DNA of 58,456 nucleotides from Opitutia bacterium (GTDB lineage Bacteria; Verrucomicrobiota; Verrucomicrobiia; Opitutales; T3Sed10-336), in NCBI GenBank assembly GCA_003558065.1, contig PWMU01000154.1, forward strand, positions 1-58,456, given 5' to 3'. Positions 45,170 to 54,034 of the stretch are shown in pieces. Below the pieces are notes generated by a model. It did no database searches, was not told the origin of the DNA, and was given only the letters and a program-made list of their open reading frames with translations. Numbering within the stretch: the stretch's first letter is position 1; every line of letters starts with the position of its first letter. A program made the position numbers and the translations under genes.

Positions 45170-46618
45170 CTACAGCTTGCCCAGTTCCTCCCGGAGCACC
45201 TCGTCGACGACTTTCGGGTTCGCCTTGCCGCGGGTGGCCCTCATCACCTGGCCTTTCAGGAAGTTGATCGCATTTTCCTTGCCTGCCTTGTAGTCCTCCA
45301 CCGACCTGGGATTGGCGGCGATCACCTCGTTGCAGAGAGCGGTCAATTCGCCGGTATCGCTCGATTGTTTGAGTCCCTTGTTCTCGACTATCTCCCCGGG
45401 GAGCTCCCCGCTTTTAAACATTTCAACAAAAACCTCCTTGGCGATATTGTTGGAAATGACGCCCTCTTCCACCAGCTTGACCAGAGCGGCGATGTGGTCG
45501 GGGCGGAGCTTGCTCTCGTCGATGCCGATGCCGGCGGCGGACAACTCGCGCAGCAGGTCGTTCGCGATCCAGTTCGCCGCCGCTTTCGGCCGGCCGCATT
45601 TTTCTGCCGTCTCCTCGAAGAATCCGGCCAGCCGGTGATCGGGAACCAGCACCGAAGTCACTGTGTACGGCAAATCGTACTCCTCGAAATAGCGTCGTTG
45701 CCGTTCATAGGGAAGCTCCGTAAGCGTCGCCCGAAGATTCTCCAGCCACTCCTGATCGACGCGAACGGGCATCAGGTCCGGATCGGGGAAATAGCGGTAA
45801 TCGTGCGCCATTTCCTTGGTGCGCATCAACGTGGCCGCGCCGGCCTCCGCGTCCCACCGGCGGGTTTCCTGGATGACCTGGCCGCCCGCTTCCACCACTT
45901 TGATCTGCCGCTGAATCTCGTAATCGATCCCGTTGCGCACGCCGGAAATGCTGTTCAGGTTTTTCAGCTCGACCTTGACCCCCAGTGTATCCGATCCCTC
46001 CGGACGAATGCTGATATTGGCATCACATCTGAGCTGCCCTTTTTCCATGTCGCAATCGGAAATGCCGCCGCAGATCATGATCTGCTTGAGGGCGGTGAGG
46101 TACGCATACGCTTCGTACCCGGAACGCATATCCGGCTCGCTCACAATCTCCATCAGCGGCGTTCCGGCCCGGTTGTAGTCGACCAGGCTGTCATCGTCGT
46201 AGTGATTGAGCTTCCCCACATCCTCTTCCAGGTGAATACGTGTCAGTTTCACGAACTTGTGTTCGCCCATCACGTTGCGGGAAGGGCCGGGCAATTCGAT
46301 TTCGAGCTGTCCCCCGACACAGATGGGCTGGTCGTACTGGGAGATCTGGTAATTCTTCGGACTGTCCGGATAGAAGTAATTCTTCCGGTCCCACTTGCAG
46401 ACGGGCGCGATATCGCAGCCGAGCATGAGTCCCGCCTTGATGATCTGGTCGATCGCCCGCTTGTTCATCACCGGCAACGTGCCGGGGAGCCCGAGCACGA
46501 CCGGATCGGTCAGCGTGTTCGGCTCGTGACCGTAGCCGGCGGGCGCCCGTGAAAACATTTTGGACTCCGTCTTGACCTGGACGTGAACCTCAAGGCCGAT
46601 AACCGCTTCGTAGTTCAT
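45170..46618 (-). CDS. gatB: Asp/Glu-tRNA(Asn/Gln) amidotransferase subunit B
   Basis: GatB (482 residues) binds the misacylated tRNA and its kinase site activates the Glu or Asp side chain. It has the opening MNYEAVIGLEVHVQVKTESKMF, LGLPGTLPVMN, DRKNYFYPDSPKNYQISQYD, HLEEDVGKL and MEIVSEPDMRS. The C-terminal helical/YqeY tail (GQVMRATRGKANPKVVDEVLREEL) contacts the tRNA. It is the last gene of the rpmI-rplT-pheS-pheT-gatC-gatA-gatB run. A short heptad repeat lies in its 39-base leader. Confidence 0.97.
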   Translation of the reverse strand: MNYEAVIGLEVHVQVKTESKMFSRAPAGYGHEPNTLTDPVVLGLPGTLPVMNKRAIDQIIKAGLMLGCDIAPVCKWDRKNYFYPDSPKNYQISQYDQPICVGGQLEIELPGPSRNVMGEHKFVKLTRIHLEEDVGKLNHYDDDSLVDYNRAGTPLMEIVSEPDMRSGYEAYAYLTALKQIMICGGISDCDMEKGQLRCDANISIRPEGSDTLGVKVELKNLNSISGVRNGIDYEIQRQIKVVEAGGQVIQETRRWDAEAGAATLMRTKEMAHDYRYFPDPDLMPVRVDQEWLENLRATLTELPYERQRRYFEEYDLPYTVTSVLVPDHRLAGFFEETAEKCGRPKAAANWIANDLLRELSAAGIGIDESKLRPDHIAALVKLVEEGVISNNIAKEVFVEMFKSGELPGEIVENKGLKQSSDTGELTALCNEVIAANPRSVEDYKAGKENAINFLKGQVMRATRGKANPKVVDEVLREELGKL

Positions 46619-46624
46619 AAGGAA

Positions 46625-46652
46625 AGGTTTCAGGTGTCAGGATGCGGGACTT
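46625..46652. repeat. short heptanucleotide array upstream of gatB
   Basis: AGGTTTC, AGGTGTC, AGGATGC and GGGACTT follow each other at seven-base steps between gatA and gatB. On the coding (minus) strand this reads as GACACCTGAAACCT, related to the ACCCGAAACCT array upstream of lpd. It includes the last codon of gatA and ends 7 bases before the gatB start. Confidence 0.5.
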
Positions 46653-46657
46653 GCTCC

Positions 46658-48127
46658 TCATTTCAGTTCGGGGTGTTTGGCGTGATAGTGGTGGGCCTGT
46701 TCGAATGTGTTCGCAATGGCGAACAGGTCGCCTTCGTGAAAGGGACGGCCGAGAATCTGCAGACCGATGGGCAAGCCGCTTTCGCTGAAGCCGCAGGGAA
46801 TGGAAATGCCCGGGATTCCGGCGAGATTGGCCCCGATCGTATAGGTGTCGCTCAGGTACATCTGAAGCGGATCGTCGGTCTTCTCGCCCTTCCTGAAAGC
46901 GGGCGAGGGAGTCGTGGGCGTCAAGAGCGCGTCGACCTCGTTGAAGGCCTTGAGGAAATCTCCCCGGATAAGGGTCCGCACCTTCTGGGCCTTGAGATAA
47001 TAGGCGTCGTAATAACCGCTGCTGAGCACGTAGGTGCCCAGGATCACGCGCCGCTTCACCTCCGGGCCAAATCCTTCGGCGCGACTCTTGAAGTAGAGGT
47101 CGATGGCGTCAACCGCCTCGGGACTCCGGTGGGTGTAGCGAACGCCGTCATAGCGGGCCAGGTTGGAAGAGGCTTCCGCCGTCGCAATGATATAGTAAAC
47201 ACCGACCGCGTGCTCGGTGTGCGGCAGGGAGACGTCGACGATCTCGCAGCCTTCACTCCGATAAAACTCAACGGCCGCCTGCACCGCTTTCCGAACTTCC
47301 GGATCGAGCCCTTCTCCGAAATACTCCTTCGGAATTCCCAGCTTCCAGGGGCCGCGCTTCTTCTCGATTTCCTTCCGATAATCCGGAATGTCCGTCTTGA
47401 ACGACGTCGAATCACGGTCGTCGTGTCCGGCAATAGCCTGGAGCAGAAGCGCCGCGTCCTCGACCGTATGGGCAAACGGGCCGATCTGGTCGAGGGACGA
47501 GGCAAACGCCACCAATCCGTACCGCGAGACGAGGCCGTAGGTCGGTTTCATGCCGACCACCCCGCAGAGCGCCGCGGGCTGGCGAATGGAACCGCCGGTA
47601 TCGCTCCCGAGGCTGAGCGGCGCCTCTCCGGCCGCCACACACGCGGCGCTTCCGCCGCTGCTGCCGCCGGGTATGCAGTCGGTATTCCAGGGATTCACGG
47701 TGGTTTTGACCGAGGAATTCTCGGTCGACGAGCCCATCGCGAACTCATCCATATTGAGACGCCCCCAAATGACCGCACCGTTCTCCTTCAACTTACGGAT
47801 CGCGGTTGCGTCGTACGGAGATACAAATTTGCCCAGCATCCGGCTGGCGCAGGTAAGCGGCTGGCCCTCAACGGCGAGGATATCTTTGATACCTATGGGA
47901 ATACCATCGAGGGGCCCGAGCTCGCGGCCGCGGGAGCGGCGTTCGTCGGAAGCCTTCGCCCGGGCGAGCGCATCGTCCTCGTCGAAACTGATAAACGCCC
48001 CGACCGAGCCGTCGACCGCCTTCGTCCGCTCGATCACCGAACGAACGATCTCCTCCGAGGTAATTTTCTTCGATTCCAGCTCCCGGGACAATTCGGAAGC
48101 GGTACGATAATACAAAGTTTCCGCCAT
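46658..48127 (-). CDS. gatA: Asp/Glu-tRNA(Asn/Gln) amidotransferase subunit A
   Basis: GatA (489 residues) is the amidase subunit that releases ammonia from glutamine or asparagine. The Ser-cisSer-Lys triad is visible: K81 (IPIGIKDIL), S156 (PGGSSGGSA) and S180 ([16 protein letters not shown]). I chose the ATG at 48127 after a strong GGAGAGGAGA site; the ORF extends upstream into gatC. It is 16 bases downstream of gatC. Together with GatB and GatC it implies that this organism makes Gln-tRNA and/or Asn-tRNA by the indirect route. Confidence 0.97.
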   Translation of the reverse strand: MAETLYYRTASELSRELESKKITSEEIVRSVIERTKAVDGSVGAFISFDEDDALARAKASDERRSRGRELGPLDGIPIGIKDILAVEGQPLTCASRMLGKFVSPYDATAIRKLKENGAVIWGRLNMDEFAMGSSTENSSVKTTVNPWNTDCIPGGSSGGSAACVAAGEAPLSLGSDTGGSIRQPAALCGVVGMKPTYGLVSRYGLVAFASSLDQIGPFAHTVEDAALLLQAIAGHDDRDSTSFKTDIPDYRKEIEKKRGPWKLGIPKEYFGEGLDPEVRKAVQAAVEFYRSEGCEIVDVSLPHTEHAVGVYYIIATAEASSNLARYDGVRYTHRSPEAVDAIDLYFKSRAEGFGPEVKRRVILGTYVLSSGYYDAYYLKAQKVRTLIRGDFLKAFNEVDALLTPTTPSPAFRKGEKTDDPLQMYLSDTYTIGANLAGIPGISIPCGFSESGLPIGLQILGRPFHEGDLFAIANTFEQAHHYHAKHPELK

Positions 48128-48143
48128 GGCCTGATCTCCTCTC

Positions 48144-48437
48144 CTACTCCACCACCTTGGGCACGACAACCATGTTGCGCCGTGAGGCCGGGGCGTTCTG
48201 CAACGCCGTTTCCACCGAAAATCCCGGTTCGGCCGTGTCTTCGCGCCAGACGTTCTCCAGGGGAAACGCGTGCGCGGTCGGCTCCACTCCCGAAACATCA
48301 ACCGTATTCAATTTTTCGATATACTCCAACACGTCTCCAAGCTGCCCGGAAAAGCGCTCCTTCTCCTCGTCGGTAAGGGAGATCCGGGCCAGGTTGGCCA
48401 CGTAGTCGATGTCGATGCCGTTTTCGTCCTTTGCCAT
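48144..48437 (-). CDS. gatC: Asp/Glu-tRNA(Asn/Gln) amidotransferase subunit C
   Basis: GatC (97 residues) is the small subunit that wraps around the GatA/GatB interface. It has the family pattern [65 protein letters not shown] and the ending [16 protein letters not shown]. It begins 3 bases after the pheT stop codon, so translation is probably coupled and the pheST and gatCAB genes form one transcript. Confidence 0.96.
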   Translation of the reverse strand: MAKDENGIDIDYVANLARISLTDEEKERFSGQLGDVLEYIEKLNTVDVSGVEPTAHAFPLENVWREDTAEPGFSVETALQNAPASRRNMVVVPKVVE

Positions 48438-48440
48438 AAC

Positions 48441-50897
48441 TTACTTTCGGATCCGGTAGGAGGTTTCCTTTGCGATATCGTCCTGGACCTTCTGGAAAAC
48501 CTGATTGACCTCCTCTTCGGTCAGCGTCCGGTCGGCGGCGCGGAAGATCAGGCTGAACGCGAGGCTCTTCTGACCCTCGGGAATGCCCTTTCCTTCGTAC
48601 AGATCGAAGAGCGCCACGTTTTCCAGGTCGAAGCTGTCTCCGGCCGCCCGGCGCCCGAAAGTCTCAAGCTTTCGGCGGACGGCGCCGGCCATCTCGTCGC
48701 GGTGCACCAGGAGGGCCAGGTCGCGTTCGGCCGCCGGGTAGGAACTGAATGGCTGGAATGTCGGACGCGGCAGCGCCTGTTCGAACTTCTCCGGAAGGAT
48801 TTCCAGGATCCCCGAAACCACCGTTCCCTCGAGATCGTAGGCCTTAAGGAGTGCCAGGTTCAACAAACCCAAACGGGCTTCAACTCCCCGGAATAAATCC
48901 CCGAGCTTCGCTGAGTGCCCCTCCTGCCAGGCCGAATTGGTCATGGGAACCGGTCCGACCTCCTCGGCGCTCAAGTCAAAGCCCGCCAACTGCGCCAGAT
49001 TGAGGATCAGGTTTTTGGCCGTGTAGAAGTCCGCGGGCTCGCGCGTTTTCCAGGAACGCACCCCTTCCGGGTTGAAAATCACAAAACAGACGGTGTTCAC
49101 TTCCGCCACAGCCCCCTCCAGCTCACGGAATGTCCGTCCGCGTTCGAAAAAGCGGACACCGCCGGTTTTCCGGTACCGGTTGAGCTTCAGCACATCGAGC
49201 AATCCGGGTATCAGTGACCAGCGCAAATGAGACTGGTCGGAACTGAGGGGATTCGATAACCGCAGGGAATCCATGCCCGCGTTGGAGAACCACTTATGCA
49301 GTTCCTCCCAGGATCGAAGGGAATAATTGAAACACTCGTTAAAGTGCTGCCCGGCGAGGTAATCGGCCGCCCGGCGGCTGAACACGACCTGGCGGTCGTC
49401 ATCCGCATCCAGACCGATGCAGCGGACCGGCGCCTCGGGAATCTTATCGGTTCCGTGAATACGAACGACTTCCTCCACCAGATCGATCGGGGCTTCCAGG
49501 TCGGTGCGAAAACCGGGAATCTGCACGACCCACTTATGCCCCATGTCGCTGGTGTCGTAACGGGACACCTTCAATTCGAGCGATTCCAGGATTTCCTCAA
49601 TAGTCTGGTCGGCAATCTCCAGGCCGCCGCGGCGCCGAATGAATTCGAAGTCGAGTGTGATCTCCTGTTGCAGTTCGGGCTCGTGGCCGACCTGGATCCC
49701 GTCGCTGTCGATTCGACCGCCGGCGATATCCAGAATCAGGTCCAACGCCCGCTGAGCGGCGTACTTCACCCCGCGAGGATCCACACCCCGTTCAAAGCGA
49801 TACGAACTGTCGGTGGAAAGATTCAATCTCCGGGACGTGTTCCGAATTGAACCCGCCCGGAAACAGGCGGACTCCAAAACAATATCCGTGGTGGACTCAT
49901 CCACCTCCGCGTCGATACTTCCCATGACCCCCGCGACCACCAGGGGTTTCCCGGCGTCCGCGATCACCATCATGCTCTTGCTGAGTTCGCGCTCCTTGTC
50001 GTCGAGCGTCACTAGCTTCTCGCCTTCCCTGGCACGGCGGATCACCAGTTTCCGCCCGCCGATTTTCGCCGCGTCAAAGGCATGGAGGGGCTGCCCGAGT
50101 TCGAGCAGCACGTAGTTGGTGATATCGACCACGTTGTTCACCGGGCGCAGACCGACCGAAACCAGAATCCGCCGGAGCCACTCGGGACTGGGACCGACTT
50201 TCACGCCTGTGACCGGAAAAGCCATATATAACGGACAATCCTCTTCGGCCTCCACCGTGACCGACTCGATTAGCTGCGGTTGCCCCCCTGGATTTTCCGG
50301 CGAGAACGAGTGGGTGAACTCCGGGTAGCGCAATTCCAGTCCGAAATAAGCCGCCAGCTCCCGCGCCATTCCCACATGGCTCAAACAGTCGGGCCGGTTG
50401 GGGGTCACTTCCACGTCGTAAACCACGTCCCCCCCCGGGAAAAGCTCGTTGATCGAGGTGCCGATTTCGGGGCGCTCCCGCAGAATGAGCAGTCCCTCCG
50501 CATCGTCGCTGATCCCGAGTTCCCGCCCGCTGCACATCATCCCCTCCGAACGGACTCCGCGAAGTTTCGATGCCTTGATTTTGAAACCGCCCGGCAGCTC
50601 GGCGCCCGGCAATGCCACCGGAACCCGGTCCCCCACTTTGTAATTTTTCGCCCCGCAGACAATGGACCGCGGCTCTTCCCCCTCGTACACGGAGACCCGG
50701 CAGACACTCAGGCGGTCGGCATTGGGATGAGGCTGGCTTTCCAGCACTTCTCCCACCACGACCCCCGGCATTTCCGGCAATCCCGTCTTCTCGACGCCTT
50801 CCACCTCGAACCCGATCAACGTAAGCGCTTCCTCGACCGCTTCCGGGGAATGGTCGAGGTCAATATACTCCTGAAGCCACTGCGTACTGATCTTCAT
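48441..50897 (-). CDS. pheT: phenylalanyl-tRNA synthetase beta subunit
   Basis: PheT (818 residues, normal for the long bacterial form) begins MKISTQWLQEYIDLDHSPE. It has an EMAP/tRNA-binding domain (about 40-155: VVGEVLESQPHPNADRLSVCRV, MMCSGRELGI), B3/B4 editing domain (NNVVDITNYVLLELGQPLHAFD), a B5 domain, the catalytic-like core and a C-terminal anticodon-binding FDX-ACB domain (QPFSSYPAAERDLALLVHRDE). It forms an alpha2-beta2 enzyme with PheS. Its start overlaps the pheS stop by one base (TGATG), which couples their translation. Confidence 0.97.
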   Translation of the reverse strand: MKISTQWLQEYIDLDHSPEAVEEALTLIGFEVEGVEKTGLPEMPGVVVGEVLESQPHPNADRLSVCRVSVYEGEEPRSIVCGAKNYKVGDRVPVALPGAELPGGFKIKASKLRGVRSEGMMCSGRELGISDDAEGLLILRERPEIGTSINELFPGGDVVYDVEVTPNRPDCLSHVGMARELAAYFGLELRYPEFTHSFSPENPGGQPQLIESVTVEAEEDCPLYMAFPVTGVKVGPSPEWLRRILVSVGLRPVNNVVDITNYVLLELGQPLHAFDAAKIGGRKLVIRRAREGEKLVTLDDKERELSKSMMVIADAGKPLVVAGVMGSIDAEVDESTTDIVLESACFRAGSIRNTSRRLNLSTDSSYRFERGVDPRGVKYAAQRALDLILDIAGGRIDSDGIQVGHEPELQQEITLDFEFIRRRGGLEIADQTIEEILESLELKVSRYDTSDMGHKWVVQIPGFRTDLEAPIDLVEEVVRIHGTDKIPEAPVRCIGLDADDDRQVVFSRRAADYLAGQHFNECFNYSLRSWEELHKWFSNAGMDSLRLSNPLSSDQSHLRWSLIPGLLDVLKLNRYRKTGGVRFFERGRTFRELEGAVAEVNTVCFVIFNPEGVRSWKTREPADFYTAKNLILNLAQLAGFDLSAEEVGPVPMTNSAWQEGHSAKLGDLFRGVEARLGLLNLALLKAYDLEGTVVSGILEILPEKFEQALPRPTFQPFSSYPAAERDLALLVHRDEMAGAVRRKLETFGRRAAGDSFDLENVALFDLYEGKGIPEGQKSLAFSLIFRAADRTLTEEEVNQVFQKVQDDIAKETSYRIRK

Positions 50898-51937
50898 CAG
50901 GCGAACTGTTGGAGGAAGCGGAGGTCATTCTGATAAAAGTAGCGAATATCGTCCACACCGTAGAGAATCATGGCAATCCGCTCAATCCCCATCCCGAAAG
51001 CGAACCCCGAATACTTCTCAGGGTCGTAGCCGACCGATTCAAACACGGCCGGATGCACCATGCCGCACCCCGCGATTTCGATCCACCGGCTCCCGAGTTT
51101 CTCGAGGTGGGAGGACGAGAAATCCACTTCAAAGCTCGGCTCGGTATAGGGGAAGAAATGCGGGCGGAACCGGGTCCGCGCATCCTGGCCGAGGAGCGAG
51201 CGGATGAAATAATCCAGCAGCGCCTTGAGATCCTTCACGGATACATCCTGGTCGACATAGAGGCCTTCGACCTGGTGAAAATTCGCACTGTGAGTGGCAT
51301 CGGCCGTATCCCGGCGAAAGCAGCGCCCGGGCGAAACGACGCGCACGGGAGGCGAGGTCTTGAGCATGTGGCGGATCTGAACCGAAGAGGTGTGGGTCCG
51401 CAAAAGGTAACGCTCCCGTTTCATCTTGGAAACATTGCTGAAACGGGCGGATTCGGGCAGGTAATAGGTGTCCTGCAAATCGCGCGCCGGATGATCCGAC
51501 GGCGTGTTCAGGGCGTCGAAACAGTAATACTCGGTCTCGACTTCGGGCCCTTCCACCACGGAAAACCCGACCTTGCGCAGAATCGAGCAAATCTCCTCCC
51601 GCACCTGGGCAAGCGGATGCAGCGAGCCGGGGCCGCCATCGGGACTCGGCAGCGACGGATCGATCGAAGGCCCGAGTCGGGCGGCCGACTCCTTTGCCTC
51701 AATGGCCCCGAGCAGTTCCGCAAACAGGGACTCGAGTTCGCCTTTAACCTCGTTGAGGCGGCGGCCGACCCTCGGTTTGTCCTCCCTGGGCACCGAAGCC
51801 ATGCCCTTCATGACCTCGGTCAACTCCCCTTTGGGGCCGACCAGGCGGGCCTTGAATGATTCCAGATCCGCCCGCGTCGAGACTTCCCGCGCCCCCTGCT
51901 TCGCCCGTTCGAGAATGGACTGGAGCTTTTCTTCCAT
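50897..51937 (-). CDS. pheS: phenylalanyl-tRNA synthetase alpha subunit
   Basis: PheS (346 residues) is the catalytic class II subunit. It has an N-terminal coiled coil (1-100), motif 1 (HPLAQVREEICSILRKVGF), the substrate region GPEVETEYYCFDALNTP and SDHPARDLQDTYY, RTHTSSVQIRHM, motif 2 (CFRRDTADATHSANFHQVEG) and motif 3 (AFGMGIERIAMILYGVDDIRYF). It follows rplT by 20 bases and overlaps pheT by one base. Confidence 0.97.
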   Translation of the reverse strand: MEEKLQSILERAKQGAREVSTRADLESFKARLVGPKGELTEVMKGMASVPREDKPRVGRRLNEVKGELESLFAELLGAIEAKESAARLGPSIDPSLPSPDGGPGSLHPLAQVREEICSILRKVGFSVVEGPEVETEYYCFDALNTPSDHPARDLQDTYYLPESARFSNVSKMKRERYLLRTHTSSVQIRHMLKTSPPVRVVSPGRCFRRDTADATHSANFHQVEGLYVDQDVSVKDLKALLDYFIRSLLGQDARTRFRPHFFPYTEPSFEVDFSSSHLEKLGSRWIEIAGCGMVHPAVFESVGYDPEKYSGFAFGMGIERIAMILYGVDDIRYFYQNDLRFLQQFA

Positions 51938-51957
51938 GGGCCTGAAACTCCGCGGCG

Positions 51958-52392
51958 TCAGGCCTTGCTCTCGGAATCCCCGGCTTTTGCCGCCGTCCAG
52001 CTCCGGGTCGGCTTCAAGGTCGACGCCTTCTGCTTGGAGGCCAGGCCTTCCTTGGCCTTCTTGACGATCCCCTGGAACGCTTCACTGTCGCGCACCGCCA
52101 TGTCGGCGAGCACTTTGCGGTCCAACTCGATACCGGCGACCCGCAACCCCTCCTGAAAACGGCTGTAACTCAGGCCGGCTTCACGGCAGGCAGCATTGAT
52201 CCGGACGATCCAAAGCGAGCGCCAGGTGCGCTTTTTCAGGCGGCGATGGTAATAGGAATACTGGTCGGCATGCGCGACGGCTTCCTTGGCGTAGCGGAAG
52301 AGGCGGGATTTGTTCCCGTAATACCCCTTGGCCCGCTTGAGCATTTTTTTGCGGCGGCTGCGCGAGGCAGGTGAATTGGTGGCTCTTGGCAT
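51958..52392 (-). CDS. rplT: 50S ribosomal protein L20
   Basis: This 144-residue protein matches L20 ([26 protein letters not shown] with a small N-terminal insertion, then [25 protein letters not shown]). L20 binds 23S rRNA early in assembly and can repress its own operon. The usual length is about 118. Here about 25 extra residues follow the core at the C-terminus ([21 protein letters not shown]...). It lies between rpmI (92 bases upstream) and pheS. Confidence 0.95.
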   Translation of the reverse strand: MPRATNSPASRSRRKKMLKRAKGYYGNKSRLFRYAKEAVAHADQYSYYHRRLKKRTWRSLWIVRINAACREAGLSYSRFQEGLRVAGIELDRKVLADMAVRDSEAFQGIVKKAKEGLASKQKASTLKPTRSWTAAKAGDSESKA

Positions 52393-52484
52393 GGTACGGC
52401 TCTTTTCCTGAAAATCAATTAACCGGGGAATCGGAGACCGGATTCCCGGGCGATTCCGGCTGACTCATTGCGGTCTGCGAAGCT

Positions 52485-52679
52485 TCAGCTCCCGAAAGGC
52501 ATCGCCTTGCGGAACGAATCCGCGTGTGTCTCGGAAACCAGCTTGGCCTGGCCGAGACGACGCTTTTGTTTGCGGGTCTTTCTTCTCAAAAGATGGCGCA
52601 TTCCCGGGCTGCGACGGACCAGTTTCCCGGAGCCGGTGACCTTAAAGCGCTTCACGATGGATTTCTTCGTTTTCTGCAT
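52485..52679 (-). CDS. rpmI: 50S ribosomal protein L35
   Basis: This 64-residue, very basic protein has the L35 pattern KTKKSIVKRFKVTGSGKLVR followed by RRSPGMRHLLRRKTRKQKRRL and a tail ending in FRKAMPFGS. I chose the ATG at 52679, which gives the family length; the ORF runs on upstream through a leader of about 100 bases. It is the first gene of the operon with rplT. The usual upstream gene, infC, is missing here. The leader has a possible -35 (TTTACA near 52730), but no -10 could be fixed. Confidence 0.93.
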   Translation of the reverse strand: MQKTKKSIVKRFKVTGSGKLVRRSPGMRHLLRRKTRKQKRRLGQAKLVSETHADSFRKAMPFGS

Positions 52680-52807
52680 GGCTTTCCTGAGTGAAAAAGG
52701 TTGAATAAAAAGAACCCCGAACCCCTTGTAAAGAGCAAAGAACCAATATTTCCCGATTTCGACGCGTCGAACCCGGGACCGGCGCAACTTTCAGGAACCC
52801 CGCAACC

Positions 52808-53818
52808 TCAGGACCGCACCCGGTAGCGGCCGGCCATCTTTCCGGCGATCCCGGCCACTTCCGCCCTCAGGCGCGTCGGCGCCCGAACCTCCACCGCATC
52901 CGCCCACGAAAGAATCCACCGGAGCAACTCCGGCGTGATCTGGAGGGAAAGACTCAGTTCGACTTCCCCGGTCCGCAAACGCCGGGTCTTCTGGGAAGCG
53001 TGCCACTCGCGCTCCGCCACCACCCGCGCCGCCCAGTCCCGGAACCGCAAGACCACCCGCTCCGCTTTCCCCTCCCGGTACACCCCCAGGGAACCGGCCC
53101 AGAATGTCTTGGGATCGAACGCGCCGTCCCGGTCGAATGACTGGGGCAACAATTTCACCTCCGACATTCGCGGAAGCGCGAAAACCCGCCAGTCGCGCCT
53201 CACCTCGTCCCACCCGACCACGTACCAGCCGCCGTCCGCAAACCGCATCTGGTACGGATGAATCGTGCGCCCACGCGCCTCCGCATCCTGGAGACCGCGA
53301 TAGTTGAAACGCAGCCGCTTTTCATCCATCACCGCCTTGCCGACCTTGCTGTAGGCGTCCAGATTCGCCTTCGACGGCTGCGGCTGACGGAATTCCACCC
53401 GCGTCGCCAGGTTCTCCCACTGAAAGACCACGCTGTCGGCCAGCTGGGAGGTCAGTTTCTCGAACGTCTGCCGCAGCATCCCCCCGTACCGGCTCCCCCG
53501 GTACGAGTCCAGAGATTCACGCGCGACAAACAACGCCAGCAGATCGCCCTCAGTCACCTGCAACCCGGGAAACGTCTTCACCGAACGCGTATAGTAATAC
53601 GACCGCCCCGCGGCATCGTAATCGATCGGCAGCTCCAGCTGGTCGCGCATGTAGTCCAGATCGCGCTGGACCGTCTTCGTGCTGACCTCCAGTTCCTTCG
53701 CCAGCTTCGAACAATTGGCCGGCGCCCCATCCGACAAGGCCTCGTGAATCCGCTGCATCCGCACAATCGGCGGGCGGCTCCGGGGCGACCCTTTCACATC
53801 CGTGCTCGCCGGTACCAT
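52808..53818 (-). CDS. WYL-domain transcriptional regulator (YafY/DeoR type)
   Basis: This 336-residue regulator has an N-terminal winged helix-turn-helix (RMQRIHEALSDGAPANCSKLAKELEVSTKTVQRDLDYMRD), a WYL sensor domain (KRLRFNYRGLQDAEARGRTIHPYQMRFADGGWYVVGWDEVRRDWRVF) and a C-terminal WCX extension. WYL domains bind nucleic acid or nucleotide ligands in the regulators studied. The start ATG at 53818 opens MVPASTDVKGS. A perfect operator-like palindrome is 24 bases upstream, so it probably represses itself. The divergent gene 217 bases away may be its target. Confidence 0.92.
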   Translation of the reverse strand: MVPASTDVKGSPRSRPPIVRMQRIHEALSDGAPANCSKLAKELEVSTKTVQRDLDYMRDQLELPIDYDAAGRSYYYTRSVKTFPGLQVTEGDLLALFVARESLDSYRGSRYGGMLRQTFEKLTSQLADSVVFQWENLATRVEFRQPQPSKANLDAYSKVGKAVMDEKRLRFNYRGLQDAEARGRTIHPYQMRFADGGWYVVGWDEVRRDWRVFALPRMSEVKLLPQSFDRDGAFDPKTFWAGSLGVYREGKAERVVLRFRDWAARVVAEREWHASQKTRRLRTGEVELSLSLQITPELLRWILSWADAVEVRAPTRLRAEVAGIAGKMAGRYRVRS

Positions 53819-53841
53819 GTGTAACTTAGCGCTCACACCTC

Positions 53842-53900
53842 GGACAGAATCTGTCCAACCCGCAAACGGCAACACTAATCGTCCCGCTGGACAGCCGTCC
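53842..53900. promoter_or_regulatory. WYL regulator operator: GGACAG palindromes
   Basis: GGACAGA-A-TCTGTCC (53842-53856) is a perfect palindrome with 7-bp arms. GGACAGCCGTCC (53889-53900) repeats the GGACAG half with GGAC/GTCC arms. Both lie between the WYL regulator start and the divergent gene. This is a good candidate autoregulatory operator. Confidence 0.6.
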
Positions 53901-53901
53901 C

Positions 53902-53927
53902 CCCGCAGGAGCGGTTTCACGCCACGA
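53902..53927. repeat. REP-like repeat, copy 1
   Basis: A 26-base element (starts CCCGCAGGAGCGG, ends CACGCCACGA) that recurs at 54802-54827 with 23 of 26 identical bases, exactly 900 bases downstream and in the same orientation. It lies between the WYL operator sites and the next gene. Confidence 0.7.
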
Positions 53928-54034
53928 TCCCCGGCTTCCGACCCCCGCGCGAAAAGAAATCCGGTCCCATTCCGGGAGATCCCTTGACTCAGACACCCTT
54001 TGTCCGACCCCATGAAGTAGGATCGCCGCTATTT

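Noticed and set aside
46583-48376. 597-codon plus-strand open frame across gatA and gatC
   Set aside because: It runs antisense to two clearly conserved genes and has no domain. It is explained by codon bias of the opposite strand.
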